DNA of 64,000 bases, taken from NCBI GenBank assembly GCA_963580285.1, contig OY757011.1:156601245-156665244 (forward strand). Direction: 5' to 3'. Shown here in pieces: positions 49,030 through 61,165 of this stretch. Below the pieces are notes generated by a model that saw only the letters and a list, made by a program, of their open reading frames with translations, ran no database searches and had not been told where the DNA came from. How positions within the stretch are numbered: the first letter of the stretch is position 1; the number at the start of each line of letters is the position of its first letter. The DNA is from Lucinisca nassula. Its lineage: Eukaryota; Mollusca; Bivalvia; Lucinida; Lucinidae. The position numbers and the translations under genes were made by a program.

Positions 49030-49176
49030 TAGAAGCCTCCGTGGTGTAGTGCATAAGCTAATCGTCTCATAAACCAGGGGTCATGGGTTCGATCCCGGGC
49101 TTCTCCAGACTTTCGGATGAGTCTTTAAACTGAGGTCCTGTCTTCGTATGACCTTAGCTAAACTCAACAACACAAT
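49030..49176 (+). mobile_element. tRNA-derived SINE S2 with 15-bp target duplication
   Basis: TATTATTTTTCGATA is exact at 49015-49029 and 49177-49191. The head GCCTCCGTGGTGTAGTGCAT (A-box region) and GGGTTCGATCCCGGGC (canonical B box, 49085-49100) are tRNA-like; a body CGGATGAGTCTTTAAACTGA follows. Not a functional tRNA: the acceptor stem does not close and the body continues. Confidence 0.9.
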
Positions 49177-49203
49177 TATTATTTTTCGATACATTTTTTT
49201 TTA

Positions 49204-49205
<2 letters not shown>

Positions 49206-49241
<36 letters not shown>
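49206..49241. repeat. (CT)n microsatellite
   Basis: About 35 bp of pure CT dinucleotide shortly after the S2 copy. Confidence 0.95.
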
Positions 49242-49244
<3 letters not shown>

Positions 49245-49515
49245 GAAGGAGTTTAGAAGCTTATAAACTCAAATAGCCTTCTCTGTACACTTGGATTTTC
49301 TTTTGGTTTCATGACCCTTTCAACATTATTTCTCTAGATCGTGCCAACCATTATCGTGGACAGAAACCAGAATACCTGTAGAAAAAACACCTAGCTAACC
49401 TTCAATAAAGAAATTGGCATTTCATGTGGCCCAAGCAAGGCTTGATCACATAGCAGTGAAAGGCCTAATGTTTAGGTCAGTTAAGGTAACCACAAGGCCA
49501 AGAAGGCCTGTTCTT

Positions 49516-49816
49516 TGTTTGTTTGTTTGTTTGATTTGAGGTTTAACATCCCTGTCAACAAAGTATAAGTCATTTTGGAGACATTGCTTTCAATTTTGTG
49601 GGACTTTTACCCAACGTTGAGTTGAAATGACATCCCAAGCCCTGCCACCTAATGAAACCAATATGGTTTGTAAGCATGGGCGGATCGACTCGCACCGCTT
49701 TGCCTGGGCAGACTTAGATCCTCTAAGCGGTTTACCAGTACACGTGTGTGGTCGGTTTCAGCTCTGCGTGGAAGCATTGTGCAGCCCATATTTCTTCAAG
49801 CCCCGATGGGCGGGGG
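49516..49816 (-). mobile_element. S1 SINE-like copy, nearly full length
   Basis: Tail TTTGTTTGTTTGTTTGATTT, body and head CCGATGGGCGGGGG. CTGTTCT flanks both sides (49509 and 49817), a possible short target duplication. Confidence 0.85.
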
Positions 49817-49869
49817 CTGTTCTACAGCAATTCACAGTGCCTTGTGGCTAAATAGCGTTGTAGGGCATT

Positions 49870-50150
49870 TGATATGGTTCGTTTGGTTTTGGAGTTTAAT
49901 GGCCTAGTCAACAATATTTAGGTTAGTTTACCTACTAAACATTTCATGGGCAGGCTTTTATGTAAGCGGTTCAGTTCGAATTCTGAAAACTGTCCTTGAA
50001 ATAGCGGAAGGGAGAGAATGCTAGCACAAAATACTCCATGATCAATCCCGAGAAAAGAATGTTGCCAACCTGACGAGGATCAAAGCCGCCACCTTCTTAT
50101 ACCAAGTCAGATATGTATCCAACTCTGACACTGTGCGTGTAGGATGTGCA
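49870..50150 (-). mobile_element. Decayed SINE with S3-type tail
   Basis: The antisense tail GGTTTTGGAGTTTAATGGCC TAGTCAAC resembles the S1/S3 3' end. The far side, on the complement, has GGCGGCTTTGATCCTCGTCA, a weak B-box-like word. Its middle (GAGAAAAGAATGTTGCCAAC) recurs in fragments at about 10040 and 10710. Confidence 0.45.
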
Positions 50151-50399
50151 GCACACCCAAATCCTCACTAGGCACTCATGTAATTTCTCATTTTCACATG
50201 CTTTATTTCACTTCCAAGAACATTTAAAAATATCCATTACATCATTCAACTCAAGAACCTAATCTTTACTATCAATTTAAGGTCACCATCATAACCTGAA
50301 AAGTTTGACAGGTATTTCTTTCATGTCCATACTTTAAATGGTAATTATCTGGCCTTACTTCCTTGTTGATTCACAAGAACAAATTTTTAACATCTTTAA

Positions 50400-50617
50400 C
50401 CCTGTTTGTACTAAATGGAATCCTCCTTATATATGGCAGGAGTCCATCCAAAAATTTAGGGGTGACAGGTTGTGTTTTCATCAAAATTTAATCGGAAAAT
50501 GACTGAACTTTTAGCAAACTGTGTAGGCCCTGATCAGACGCCGAGTTCTGCGGCGTCTGATCTGGGCCTGCACTGTTTGCCAGGGTACCCGGTTTGGGGT
50601 TTATGGTACTAAATGGG
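50400..50617. mobile_element. TTAA MITE, family P2, 218 bp
   Basis: TTAA at 50396-50399 and 50618-50621. Central palindrome GATCAGACGCCGAGTTCTGC / GGCGTCTGATC. Confidence 0.85.
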
Positions 50618-50880
50618 TTAATACACCTATTCTACAGAATGTAAATCCAGATCAGACTGGAATTATATCTACCATAATGATCATAAGTATTGGGACAGAC
50701 AGGCCTAAGCAAACAGTGCAGACCCAGATCACAGCAGTCTGATCAGGCTCTACATTGTTTGCCTTTCCGTCTGCACATTTTAGTCACCTTGCTGGATCAG
50801 GAAACTTTATTAAAATTTTAGGACAATTACACCGAGTTCTCAAGGTGTCCGAATTTTCAGAATTTTACGGTACCTCTTAA

Positions 50881-51280
50881 CCCTTTTGGCACCGGAAACC
50901 CTAAAACGGGTTAGTGCCAAACAGTGTAGGGCTGTAGGCCCAGATCAGATGCCGAAGAATGTGGCGTCCGATCAGGGTCTCCACTGTTTGCTAAAAGTTC
51001 AGTCATTTTCCAAATAAATTTTGAGTCAGTGAGTGTTTGAGTTTTATGTCCCACCAACATCTAAGGTCATACAGAGATGGGACCTCGGTTTAAAGACTGT
51101 CCGAAAGTCCGGAGAAGCCCGGGATCGATCCTGTGACCCCCTAGTTTACAAGGCGAGTAGGGTAACCACTACAACACAGAGGATTCTAAAAATAAATTTT
51201 GATGAAAACACGACTTGACATCCCTAAATTTTGAATTGGACTTCTGCTATATATAAGGAGAAAGATTCCATTTGGTAGAA
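50881..51280. mobile_element. TTAA MITE, family P2, interrupted by SINE S2
   Basis: Left TTAA at 50877, start CCCTTTTGGCACCGG. Right part CGACTTGACATCCCTAAATT to GATTCCATTTGGTAGAAC. The S2 copy at 51025 sits in its AAATAAATTTTGA segment. The right end is replaced by the next element. Confidence 0.75.
51025..51189 (-). mobile_element. tRNA-derived SINE S2 with 13-bp target duplication
   Basis: AAATAAATTTTGA is exact at 51012-51024 and 51190-51202. On the minus strand the head reads GTTGTAGTGGTTACCCTACT, then AGGATCGATCCCGGGCTTCT (B box), then the S2 body and GTTGGTGGGACATAAAAC. Confidence 0.92.
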
Positions 51281-52727
51281 CAAGAGCTCCGCAAGCGGGG
51301 CATAATACGCCTGTGGCAATTAGTAAGATGGAGCATATATATACCGACTGTTGTACAAGTTTGGGTTTGTGGAATGTAACCAAGGAACGATATGTGTTCC
51401 ATATATTCTTACCTGGCACTATTAATAACCCTCAATGGCTTACACTACCTGTCTCGAACAAATTTTCATGGTCGGTCATATTTGGTGGACCAAAACCTCA
51501 AAATAATATAGGCATAACTCTGGCAATAAGTGGTGGACTGTGACCTTGAAACAATTTGCGCTGCTCCACATTGTAGTTTAACTATACGTAAAGTTTCAGC
51601 TTCATCAGATGTAAAATGAGGGAGGCATTATCAAGAAACTAAATATGTTTAAAAAATATATGAAAGGGGAATAACTCTGGTAATATTTGGCCGACTATAA
51701 CCTCAAAATAATATGCACTGTTCCACTTCATGGTCTTACTATATGTAAAGTTTCAGCTTAATCAGATGTAAAGGTAAGAGGTGTTATACAGAGTGAGTGA
51801 GTTTTAGTTTTACGTCCCACCAACAGCTAAGGTCATACGGAGACGGGACCTCGGTTTAAAGACTCATCCGAAAGTCTGGAGAAGCCCAGGATCGATCCTG
51901 CGATCCCTGGTTTACAAGGCGAGTAGCGTAACCACTGCACCACGGAGGCTTCTAAGAGTTATACAGAAACAGGATGTTTAGAAAAATCTGTGAAAGGGGT
52001 ATAACTCTGGTAATATTTGGCAGACCGTAACCTCAAAATTAAATGCACTGTTCAAGGTCTTACTGTATGTGAAGTTTCAACATAATCAGATCTAAAACCC
52101 GGAAACAAAATGTTTACAGAATTTTTCAAAGGGGCATAACTCTATTATTATTTGGTGGACCATAACCTCGAAAAATTATATATGAAGTTTCAGATAAATT
52201 GGATGCAAAATGTAGGAGTCATCCGGAAAAGAAAGGTTAACAAAAAAAATTCAAAGGGGCATAACTCTATTATTATTTGGTGGACCATATCCTCAAAACA
52301 ATATGCGCTGCCCCACATCATGGTCTTACTATGGATGAAGTTACAGCTTGATTGGATGTAAACTGTAGGAGTTACCCGCACACGAAAAGTTTACACAAAA
52401 TTTCAAAGGGGCATAACTCTATTAATATTTGGTGGATCCTAACCTTGTAACAATATGCGCTGCCCCACATCATGGTCTAACACTATGTATGAAGTTTCAG
52501 CTTGATCGGATGTAAACTGTAGGAGTTATCCGGAAACAAAAAGTTTACAAAAAATTTCAAAAGGGCATAACTTTATTATTATTAGGTGGACTGTAACCTT
52601 GAAACAATATGTGGTGCCCCACATCATGGTCTAACTATGTGTGAAGTTTCAGCTTGATTGGATGTAAACTGTAGGAGGAGTTATCTGAAAAAGAAAAGTT
52701 TACAGAAAATTTCAAACGGGCATAACC
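51281..52727 (+). mobile_element. Tandem-core element H8, right end not found
   Basis: The left end CAAGAGCTCCGCAAGCGGGG has a short hairpin (CCGC-AA-GCGG) but lacks the GCTCACCTG word. Units of about 150 bp (GGGGCATAACTCTATTATTA, TGAAGTTTCAGCTTGATTGG) repeat from about 51660 to 52720. They are interrupted by S2 at 51793. The array then runs into CCTGTCTAATC...GATTAGACAGG sequence instead of a hairpin end. Confidence 0.6.
51793..51957 (-). mobile_element. tRNA-derived SINE S2 with 10-bp target duplication
   Basis: GTTATACAGA at 51783-51792 and 51958-51967. The minus-strand head GTGGTGCAGTGGTTACGCTA is the best A-box copy of the three. The B region is AGGATCGATCCTGGGCTTCT. Confidence 0.92.
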
Positions 52728-53796
52728 TGTCTAATCTGGCTGGCTCTCCGATTCAGCAAAATGGACGGATTAGACAGGTGGCTGGAATACAGAGACGGAC
52801 TTACCCATGTTACCTCAAGATGACTGCTCAGTGTAGGTATCCATGGAAGGGTAGAGAATGGATACACTACACACTGGTACACACGAAATTTATCCCAAAT
52901 AAAAAACATGAACGAAGTTCAACATAATTTAAAATCACTTATAAAAACGTTTATAGTGTTGACTGGGCCGTTGAACTCCAATTCACATGCTAATGTGACT
53001 GTTCTGCACTTTTGAAATCGCCGACAGTTTTAAAACTCACGTGTGTACCGGTATTTGAATTGGTGTTAATTACATCTAACATAACAGTTTGACACTCACT
53101 GTAGAATAAACGAAGTGATGATAAAGGGACAATTAAAATGAGCATGAGGACCCTCACACTGCAAATGCAATTTTCAACAGGTAAATAATGGTCACTTACA
53201 GCAATGGAGTTAGCGATAACAATCACAAATTGTGCTCAATCAGCTGTTGGGATTTACATGTGTTATTCCTAATCAATACACATAAAGCAAGTAAGTCAAC
53301 ACTTTGTCCGGAATACACACCAAAATTCGTGCCCAACAGACTGGAAATGTAGGTCAGAATTCGGAATGTGCAGTGTCCGGAGTAGACAGAGATTTTAACA
53401 TTTTGGTATATGGATGAATTCAACAGACTGACATTTTTGGTCACACGGGACAAGAAATGAAAATAAACAGGGGCCGGATAACGGTGGTTTGACTGGATAT
53501 ACCCACTGACATACTTCATATTATGTCGGAGGTATGACCTTGAGCTTAGATATTCCATATGAAAGGTAATGGTATAGAGATATCTTTTACCAGATATGAA
53601 GCGAATCTAACGTGGTTACAGACATATGAGCAATGAAAAAAGGTTTAAAGCAAAACTTTAAACAAAAGTTTAAAACGCTGACCAATATTGTCTTCATGTT
53701 TTGCTGTATGAATGTGTCATGATGACTTGTGAAGACTCCAAACAGAGGGTGCATGTAAGCAGTCTGAGTCTAGTCTTTACTGATGTGTTTGTCTGA
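52728..53796. other. Unassigned stretch with a short SINE tail fragment
   Basis: An S3-type tail word, ATAGTGTTGACTGGGCCGTT, is at 52950-52985. The rest, including a 111-codon minus-strand frame at 53223-53558, shows no motif that I recognise. Confidence 0.4.
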
Positions 53797-54035
53797 GTTG
53801 TGGTTTTACATCGGTGTTATCACTATTTAGGTCACTTTGGAGATATTGCTTCCGACTTTGTGGGACTTTTACCTGACACTGCGATGAAATGACTTCTCAA
53901 GCCCTACTATCCAAAGAAAGGAGTCGTCTGGCTCACACAATTTTTCCTGGGCAGGAAGACCTTCAAAGCGGTTTATCAGTACTCAAGTTTGGTCAGTTTC
54001 AGCTCTGAGCAGAAGCATCATGCAGCCAGTTTTCA
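53797..54035 (-). mobile_element. S1 SINE-like copy, diverged
   Basis: GTTATCACTATTTAGGTCAC ... GGACTTTTACCTGACACTGC ... CAGCTCTGAGCAGAAGCATC. About 20 percent different from the other copies by eye, so an old insertion. Confidence 0.7.
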
Positions 54036-54392
54036 ATGATCATACATCCAACTTGAACGCTAATTTACTAACATTTGCAGGCCATCAAATTCAATGTTGC
54101 AATTGTAGGATAAGGTACGTAGTTTACTGATCAATTGGGCATAATTACCATTTAATTTTGACATGTTCAACTATGAGTAAGTGCAAAATGTAAACTAAAT
54201 CTTGAAGATAAACACAAACATCTATTGGCCATTAACAGAACTGGTTTTGGATTGGCCCAATAAAGTCAACACTAATGTCCACAAGGCTATCACTGATTCA
54301 CTAATATTTGAACAAGATCCAGGTAACTGTTATTTGTGATGACAGAGTGCTGTGTAAAAAGGGTTGGTTAAGTCTGAAATCTGGACTTGGCT
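54036..54392. other. Unassigned intronic stretch
   Basis: About 350 bp, nothing recognised. Confidence 0.4.
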
Positions 54393-54711
54393 TGTGTTTG
54401 TTTGTTTGATCCGAGGTTCAACATCCCAGTCAACACTATTATGGTCGTTTTGGAGACATCACTTCCAGTTTTGTGGGACTTTTACCCGACACTGAAAAGA
54501 AATGACATCTTAATCCCTGCCCCACAATGAAACCAATAGGGTTTATATGCATGGACGTTCTTGACTCGCACTACTTTGCCTGGGAAAGCTTAGACCTTCT
54601 ATGTGGTTTACCAGTACTCATGTGAAATAGGTCTCAGCTCTGTGTGGAAGCATCATGCAACCAAATCTATTTCTCCAAGCCCTGATGGGCAGGGCCATCA
54701 CTTGGCCTTTG
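54393..54711 (-). mobile_element. S1 SINE-like copy, nearly full length
   Basis: Tail TTTGTTTGTTTGATCCGAGG to head CCTGATGGGCAGGG. ACTTGGC flanks both sides (about 54386 and 54712). Confidence 0.82.
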
Positions 54712-55327
54712 TACTGGGAAATTGTGTATTGTTTTGTTGTGACCTTATGTTCAAAGTTTTAAGAAACTCAGGCGTGAAAGGGTAAAGTCTCAATTGCAAG
54801 TCATAAAACCAGTTATATAAATACACCCGTGGACACAAAAGCGTTCAAACTCCTATGAAACAACTTTCAATGAATCTCTTTGCATCAAGTCAGTTTGACA
54901 AGCAAATCTCATTCATCAAAGAATTCTAAAACTAGATCAAACAATTGATTGGTCTCATTTTGGAAAACACTTTCTGATTGACATTTGAGATGTATTTTGA
55001 TTGGACAGTGCAGGAGTCAGCAATGAAATGTACACCACCTTGTGTTTTGAATTTATTTCTGTCTGGCAGTTGACTGATATGATATTGGATATAATGAATG
55101 ATGTTTCAAGTCAGAATGACATGAAGCTCATCAAAGTTTGAACACTTTTGTGTCCACAGGTGTAACTGTGGAAAGCGTGTAGGAAAATAGTTCTGGATAC
55201 TGTTCTCTTTTTAGAACTCGTTCTTACGCCCCAATTTATTTGTAAAATTAAATAAGCAAAATAAAAATGCTTATGTTATCAAGTATTTCGAACTTTTACA
55301 ATCCCAGTATTGTCATGTTGGGGCTTC
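54712..55327. other. Unassigned stretch, possible MITE with GTGTCCAC ends
   Basis: ACACCCGTGGACACAAAAGC (54824) is inversely matched by TTTTGTGTCCACAGGTGT (about 55145). The ends enclose about 340 bp with GTTTGAACACTTT/AGCGTTCAAAC words, which is TIR-like, but the family was not recognised. Confidence 0.5.
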
Positions 55328-55341
55328 AAGATTATTTCATT

Positions 55342-55635
55342 TGTTTGATTTGAGGTTTAAAGTCCCCAACAACACTGTATTGGTCATTTTGGAGACGTTG
55401 CTTCCAATTTTGTGGGACTTTTACCCCACACTGAGATGAAATGACATCTCAAGCCCTGTCGCCCAATGAAACCAATGGGGTTTATAAGCATGGATGGTTC
55501 AACTCGCACCGCTTTGCCTGGGCAGGTTTAGATCCTCTAAGCGGTTCACAAGTACTCGTGTGCGGTCCGTTTCAGCTCTGCATGGAAGCATCGTGTCGTT
55601 CATCTATTTCTTCAAGCTCCGATGGGCGGGGGCTT
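55342..55635 (-). mobile_element. S1 SINE-like copy with 14-bp target duplication
   Basis: AAGATTATTTCATT at 55328 and AAGACTATTTCATT at 55636 (one mismatch). Complete from the TTTGATTTGAGG tail to GCTCCGATGGGCGGGGGC. Confidence 0.9.
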
Positions 55636-55862
55636 AAGACTATTTCATTAAGTGAATGAAGAAGCAGAAGTGGTGGGTGGATCCAGTACCAGATTTACAA
55701 TGACACTGACATAGAAACTTCACTTTACATATCAACTTTCAAAAGGCATATTATTACTATTATTTATTATTTTCAAATACCATGAGGGTGACTATCTACA
55801 AAACTAATCGCCCAAGTGGCCATTTTGACACATTTCCACTAAAACAGATGGATAAATCTTAA

Positions 55863-56065
55863 CCCATTAAATGCCAATCTGCCGGTTACCTTAAAAGTCA
55901 TTTTTTGTAAAGTGTGGACCCAGATCAGACTGCTCCTATAGGAGCGGTCTGATCTGGGCCCACACTGTTTACCTGTATGCAAAAATATTTTTAAAAAATT
56001 TGCAAAAAAATTCAGCAGACAACTAAAGCAGACGACATTTTCAGATGTAGTTTTTCTCGGCTAAG
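55863..56065. mobile_element. TTAA MITE, family P1, 203 bp
   Basis: TTAA at 55859-55862 and 56066-56069. Central hairpin GGACCCAGATCAGACTGCTC CTATAG GAGCGGTCTGATCTGGGCCC. Confidence 0.85.
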
Positions 56066-56069
56066 TTAA

Positions 56070-56502
56070 GAGCTAATGTACTTCATGAAATAGGAGTTTA
56101 GGATGTTTCTGTCAGTCCTTTGAATACAATGCACAATGATATTTCCTGAGTCAAAGCCTGTTTCTGACATATTTCCTCCAATCTAATAGCTGAATAATCA
56201 ACTTCCAATCATTACAAATACTTTATGGAACCATTCCATATTCTCATCAAAACTGATGATAAGGCAAGGAGATAAGAGAAAACCAACACTAGGGAATGTA
56301 TGATTATGAAATTTTCAAGAGCAATATCAGGTATAAAACCACAGGAATCTTCAAACAGCCTCTCATATCTCTGGAACTATCAAAGAATATTGAAAATCAT
56401 CATTTCTGTACACAAGCAACCAAAAAACAAGGTTATAAAGAGAAAGGACTGTTGACTCCCCTTGTATCTGGGGCTTCCCTTATTACTCAGTTAATAACAC
56501 TG
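56070..56502. other. Unassigned intronic stretch
   Basis: About 430 bp, nothing recognised. An open frame at 56296-56574 runs into the adjacent MITE and is not considered coding. Confidence 0.4.
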
Positions 56503-56506
56503 TTAA

Positions 56507-56711
56507 CCCTTATCTTGCTGAATATTCATTTAAGCCACACCCATTTCTGTCTAACAGCCAATCAAATTACTTGATGTAATTTATTGCTACAAATTCATAA
56601 ACAGAATGCCAAACAGTGTAGATCCTGATCAGATGGCTTCTTCAGATGCCATCTGATCTGGATCTACACTGTTTGCAAAGATAGGGGTTGTCGTGAACAG
56701 CAAGATAAGGG
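56507..56711. mobile_element. TTAA MITE, family P3, 205 bp
   Basis: TTAA at 56503-56506 and 56712-56715. Ends CCCTTATCTTGCTGA and its complement-type match. Same length as the copy at 48180. Confidence 0.88.
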
Positions 56712-56827
56712 TTAAGGTGATTTAAAAAATGTCAGTTAATCTACCAGGGTTTTTTTTTTCTTTTTCTTTTTCTTTTTTACGACCCTTTCCACAATATTTC
56801 ACTTATTTTGTTAATCAGTGTTTTTCT

Positions 56828-58504
56828 ATTTTTAGCTCTGGCGGCCAGTTCGTTCATGGGAGCAGAACCGTATTAGCCATTCTGGTAGCAACATTCCTAT
56901 GAAGTTTGAATGAAATTGGCCCAAGGGTACAGGAGGAGACTGTTGTTGTTTTAAGTTTTTTCTACTTTTTGCTCTGGCGGCCATCTTTTCATCGGAGCTG
57001 AACGATTTTAGCTCTTTTGGTATGGAGTCGCCTAGGCAACATTCCTGTTAAGTTTGAATCAAACTGGCCCAAGGGTTTAGGAGGAGTTCGTGTTTTTAGC
57101 AAATTTACTGTTTTTCAATTTGTAGCTCTGGCGGCCATTTTGCTCATTGGAGCTGAACTGTTTTATCTACAGTTGACTCTCGTTATCTCAATCTCGCCTA
57201 TCTCGATCCTATTACTTATGTCGAATCGATTTTTAAGTCCCGTATATTTCCCTCATATATTTATTGTATTTCAACTTTGCATGTGTCAAACTACTTTGAA
57301 GTTGACACTTCGGCTATCTAGCCCATCATTTTAAGTCCCTGAATATATTTTTCACTGTTTTTACTACTGCATATCTCGAACCGGGATTCATGACGTAAAG
57401 AAGGAAAGAAAAAAACAAACAGATAAACGTTGCTGCTGGTCTTTCAGTTAAAGAAAATAACAATAGACCATTACAAGACAGTTCATCAATACTCACAATG
57501 TTTTTAATTTTCCATTTTTTTCCAGGTGCGTTCGCAATTAAAAACCTATTACGAAAATCATGTGCGTGTAGTAAAGACTGACACCCAGTGCTCAACCTTT
57601 GATCTTACCACGGTCTCGTTTCAATGATTACCCTGATAAAAGGCAGCTCTGATTTGTATCAAAGTACGTTTAGGTATGACAAGGCTCTTCAATTGGTTGT
57701 TTAACGTACTCGTCATTAGTGTCAAAATTGTGTACTGTCCCTTGTCCTGATGCACATACAAACAGTGTAGATCCTAAAAAGATGGCTCATGACCAGCATT
57801 CTCGGAAGGACCTAAACTGTTTAAATCAATACGAGGGACCACCGTATGACGTATAGCATGTACTACTCACCAAAGAGATATAAGCACTGCATTCACAAGG
57901 GGGGAACCAGTCCATTTAAGTACATACCTATTTTTAGCTTATTTTGATACCCAAATTTGCAGGAATTTAAAAGACAACAAAACACGTGAGAAATCTTTTT
58001 TATAATCCCTATACTTGGACAAGCTCCGAAATTTCAAAAACTAAAATAAGCTGTGCATGTAAGTGCTATTACTTTATAATAACCAAGAATACCAAGCATA
58101 TCGCGGCAAATAATGGGCTCCGCATGCATGTGACGTCACACTTTGGTTGTCTCGTACTACGGATAACTAGAACTTTATTATCCGGTCCCTTGAGGTTCGA
58201 AGCGTCGACTGTATTTTGGTAGAGGGTCACCTAAGCAACATTCCTATGAAGTTTGAAAGCAATTGGCCCAAGGGTACAGACAGTCTATTTGGTGTACTTA
58301 TTTCCCAATAATTGAGTGTCGTTTACGGCGTATTTATAAAACCCGGGACTTGCTACGATATATCGGCCACTTAAGAACAGCGTACCGATATACCGTACCG
58401 CAACACGCATACCGCAGTATACCGATATATCGGTATATCGTTACACCCTTAACCACGAGCACTTCGTACTCTAGTCACTTCGTACTCTAGTGAGCTAAAA
58501 ATAG
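56828..58504 (+). mobile_element. Tandem-core element H7 fragment, interrupted
   Basis: About 150-bp units (TTTTTAGCTCTGGCGGCCA, CAACATTCCTATGAAGTTTG) occur at 56828-57167 and 58214-58280. The right end TCTAGTGAGCTAAAAA is at 58489-58504. A TA-flanked element occupies 57170-58211. A CGATATATCGGTATATCGTT-rich insert at about 58360-58450, possibly a hAT-like end, precedes the terminus. Confidence 0.6.
57170..58211. mobile_element. TA-flanked pogo-type element, about 1.04 kb
   Basis: TA at 57168 and 58212, verified against the host unit TTTTAGCTATTTTGGTAGAG seen elsewhere. Ends CAGTTGACTCTCGTTATCTC and, on the right complement, CAGTCGACGCTTCGAACCTC. Longer than the MITEs at 10219 and 35874, but without a convincing transposase frame. 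Confidence 0.75.
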
Positions 58505-58759
58505 GTCAAGGTCAACAAAGGTCACGATCTGAACAAACCTGCTAAATATCAAGTTTCAATGTCATAAGATATTCAACTCATTTGGTTCCCGAGAAGATTT
58601 CGAAAGGGCTTTTACCATATGGGGACTCCAAATATCAATTCTGATGCCATAGGATACAATAGGATCAGAAATATCCACTGTTTTGCTTTTTTCCCATACA
58701 AAGGAATAAGTGATCAAGCTGAACTTAATGGGATGTGATAAAGTTCACCTTGATGTAAA

Positions 58760-60782
58760 CAAGAGGACCCAGAAGGCCCTGATTCGCTCACCTGAATGTC
58801 ACTGTCCATAGTACATTCTATTTTTAGCTCTGGTGGCCATCTTGTTCATCAGAGTGGAATGATCTTAGCTATTTTGGTAGGGTGTCACCTAGGCAACATT
58901 CCTTTGAAGTTTGAATCAAATTGACCCAAGGGTTTAGGAAGAGGTCGCATTTGAAGCAAATTTACAATGTTTTTCTATTTTTTGCTCTGGCGGCCATATT
59001 GTTTATCGGAGCGAGACCATTTTAGCTATTTTGGTAGAGAGCCATCTAAGCAACATTCCTATGAAGTTTGAATGTAATTGGCCCAAGGGTACAGGAGGAG
59101 TTGTCGTTTGAAGATTTTTACTATTTTTAGCCCTGGTGGCCATCCTGTTTATCAGAGTGGAATGATTTTAACTATTTTGGAAGGGAGTCACCTGGGCAAC
59201 ATTCCTGTGAAGTTTGAAGCAAATTTACAATGTTTTTCTATTTTTAGCTCTGGTGGCCATTTTGTTCATCTGAGTGGGATCATTTAAGCTAATATGGTAG
59301 AGGGTCAACGACATAATATTCCTGTGAAGTTTGAATCAAATTGGCCCAAAGGGTAAGGAGGAATTGTCGTTTGAAGATTTTTTCTATTTTTAGCTCTGGT
59401 GGCCATCTTGTTAGTCAGAGCGGAACAATTTTAGCTATTTTGGTAGGGAGTCAACAACATAATATTCCTGTGAAGTTTGAATCAAATTGGCATGAGGGGT
59501 AAGGAGGAGTTGTCGTTTGAAGATTTTTTCTATTTTTAGCTCTGGTGGCCATCTTGTTCGCCACATTGAACGAATTTAGCTATTTTGGTAGGGAGTCACC
59601 TAACTAACATTCCTGTGAAGGTTGAATCAAATTGGCCCAAGGGTAAAGGAGGAGTTCGCGTTTTGACGTAAATTTACGAAGTTTTTCTGTTTTTAGCTAT
59701 GGCGGCCATTTTGCTCATCAGAGCGAAGACGGTTTAGCTATTTTGGTAATGGGTCATCTAAGCAACATTCCTATGAAGTTTGAATGAAATTGGCCCAAGG
59801 GTAAAGGAGGAGTAGTCGTTTGAAGAATTTTTCTATTTTTAGCTCTGGCGGCCATGTTGTTAGTCATAGCAGAATGATTTTAGCTATTTCATTAGGGAGT
59901 CACCTACATAACATTCCTGTGAAGTTTGAATCAAATTGGCCCAAGGATTAAGGAGGAGTTCGAGTTTGAAGCAAATTTACGATGTTTTTCTCTTTTTAGC
60001 TATGGCGGCCATTTCGCTCATCAGAGCAGAACCTTTTCAGCTATTTTGGTAGATGGTCACCTAAGCAACATTCTATGAAGTTTGAATAAAATTGGCCCAA
60101 GGGAACAGGAGCAAATGTCGTTTAGTTTTTTCTATTTTTAGCTCTGGCGGCCATCTTGTTTGTCAGAGCACAACTATTTTAGCTATTTTGGGAGTCATTT
60201 GGGCAACATTCCTGTGAAGTTTGAATAAAATTGGCCCAAGGGTTGAGGAGGAGTTTGTGTTTGAAGCAAATTTACGAGGTTATTCTATTTTTAGCTATGG
60301 CGGCCATTTCCCTCATCAGAGCAACACCGTTTTAGCTACTTTAGTAGAGGGTCACCTAAGCAACATTCCTATGAAGTTTGAATTAATTTGGCCCAAGGGT
60401 ACAGGAGGAGTTGTCGTTTAAAGAATTTTCTATTTTTAGCTCTGGTGGCCATTTTGTTCACCAGAGCGGAAACGTTTTAGCTATTCTGGTAGAGGGTCAC
60501 CTAAGCAACAGTTTGAATGAAATTGGCCTTACGGTACAGGAGAAGTTGTCGTTTAAAGATTTTTCTATTTGTAGCTCTGGTAGCCATCTTGTTTAGTGGA
60601 GCGGAACAATTTTAGCTATTTTTGTAGAGGGTCACCTCAGCAATATTCCTATAAAGTTTTATTGAAATTGGCTCAAGGGTTAAGGAGGAGTTAGCATTTA
60701 AAGCAAATTGTTGACACCGCACGACACACGACGAACATTGACCGATCAGAATAGCTCACCATGAGCATGAAGGTGAGCTAAA
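58760..60782 (+). mobile_element. Tandem-core element H6
   Basis: Left end CAAGAGGACCCAGAAGGCCC then CGCTCACCTGAATG. About 13 units of about 150 bp (TAGCTCTGGTGGCCATCTTG). Right part ACGACACACGACGAACATTG, hairpin AGCTCACC-ATGAGCATGA-AGGTGAGCT, then an A run. It is inserted in host sequence with GGTCAAGGTCAACAAAGGTC (58505) on the left and GGCCAAGGTCAACAAAAAGT (60785) on the right. Confidence 0.8.
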
Positions 60783-61165
60783 AAGGCCAAGGTCAACAAA
60801 AAGTCACCATTTGAACAAACTTGGTAGGGCTTGAGCTCCCAATGCTGCATACCAAGGTTCAAGGTCATTGGCCATTTGGTTCCCGAGGCGATTTCCAATG
60901 GGTTTTTACCATAATTACATGGGCATGATGGCCATCTTGGTTCCAGGAATAAAGTTTCATATCTCACAGAGGCTCGAAGATAAAAAAATTTTGAATCTGT
61001 GCCATCCAGTCCAAAGGTCAGTAAATGACCTTGACCTTTGGAATTGATAAACTAGCAAATATCAGGACCAGTTTAGGAGATGTGTTTTCAGTAAATTGTT
61101 AACAGACGGACGCCGCATGACTGACATCGAGCGGTCTTTGAGCCTTTGGTTCAAATGAGTTAACA
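60783..61165 (+). mobile_element. Remainder of the host repeat around H6
   Basis: CCATTTGGTTCCCGAGGCGA (60890) parallels CTCATTTGGTTCCCGAGAAG (58575). It ends ACAGACGGACGCCGCATGAC then GCCTTTGGTTCAAATGAGTT, a decayed version of the GGTGAGCTAA terminus. Confidence 0.55.

Noticed and set aside
49030..49110. Possible tRNA gene
   Set aside because: The A and B boxes fit, but the acceptor stem does not pair, a SINE body follows, and exact target duplications flank the unit.
52727..52790. Right end of element H8
   Set aside because: The CCTGTCTAATC/GATTAGACAGG inverted words do not resemble the hairpin plus CTAA end of the other tandem-core elements; more likely another element's edge.
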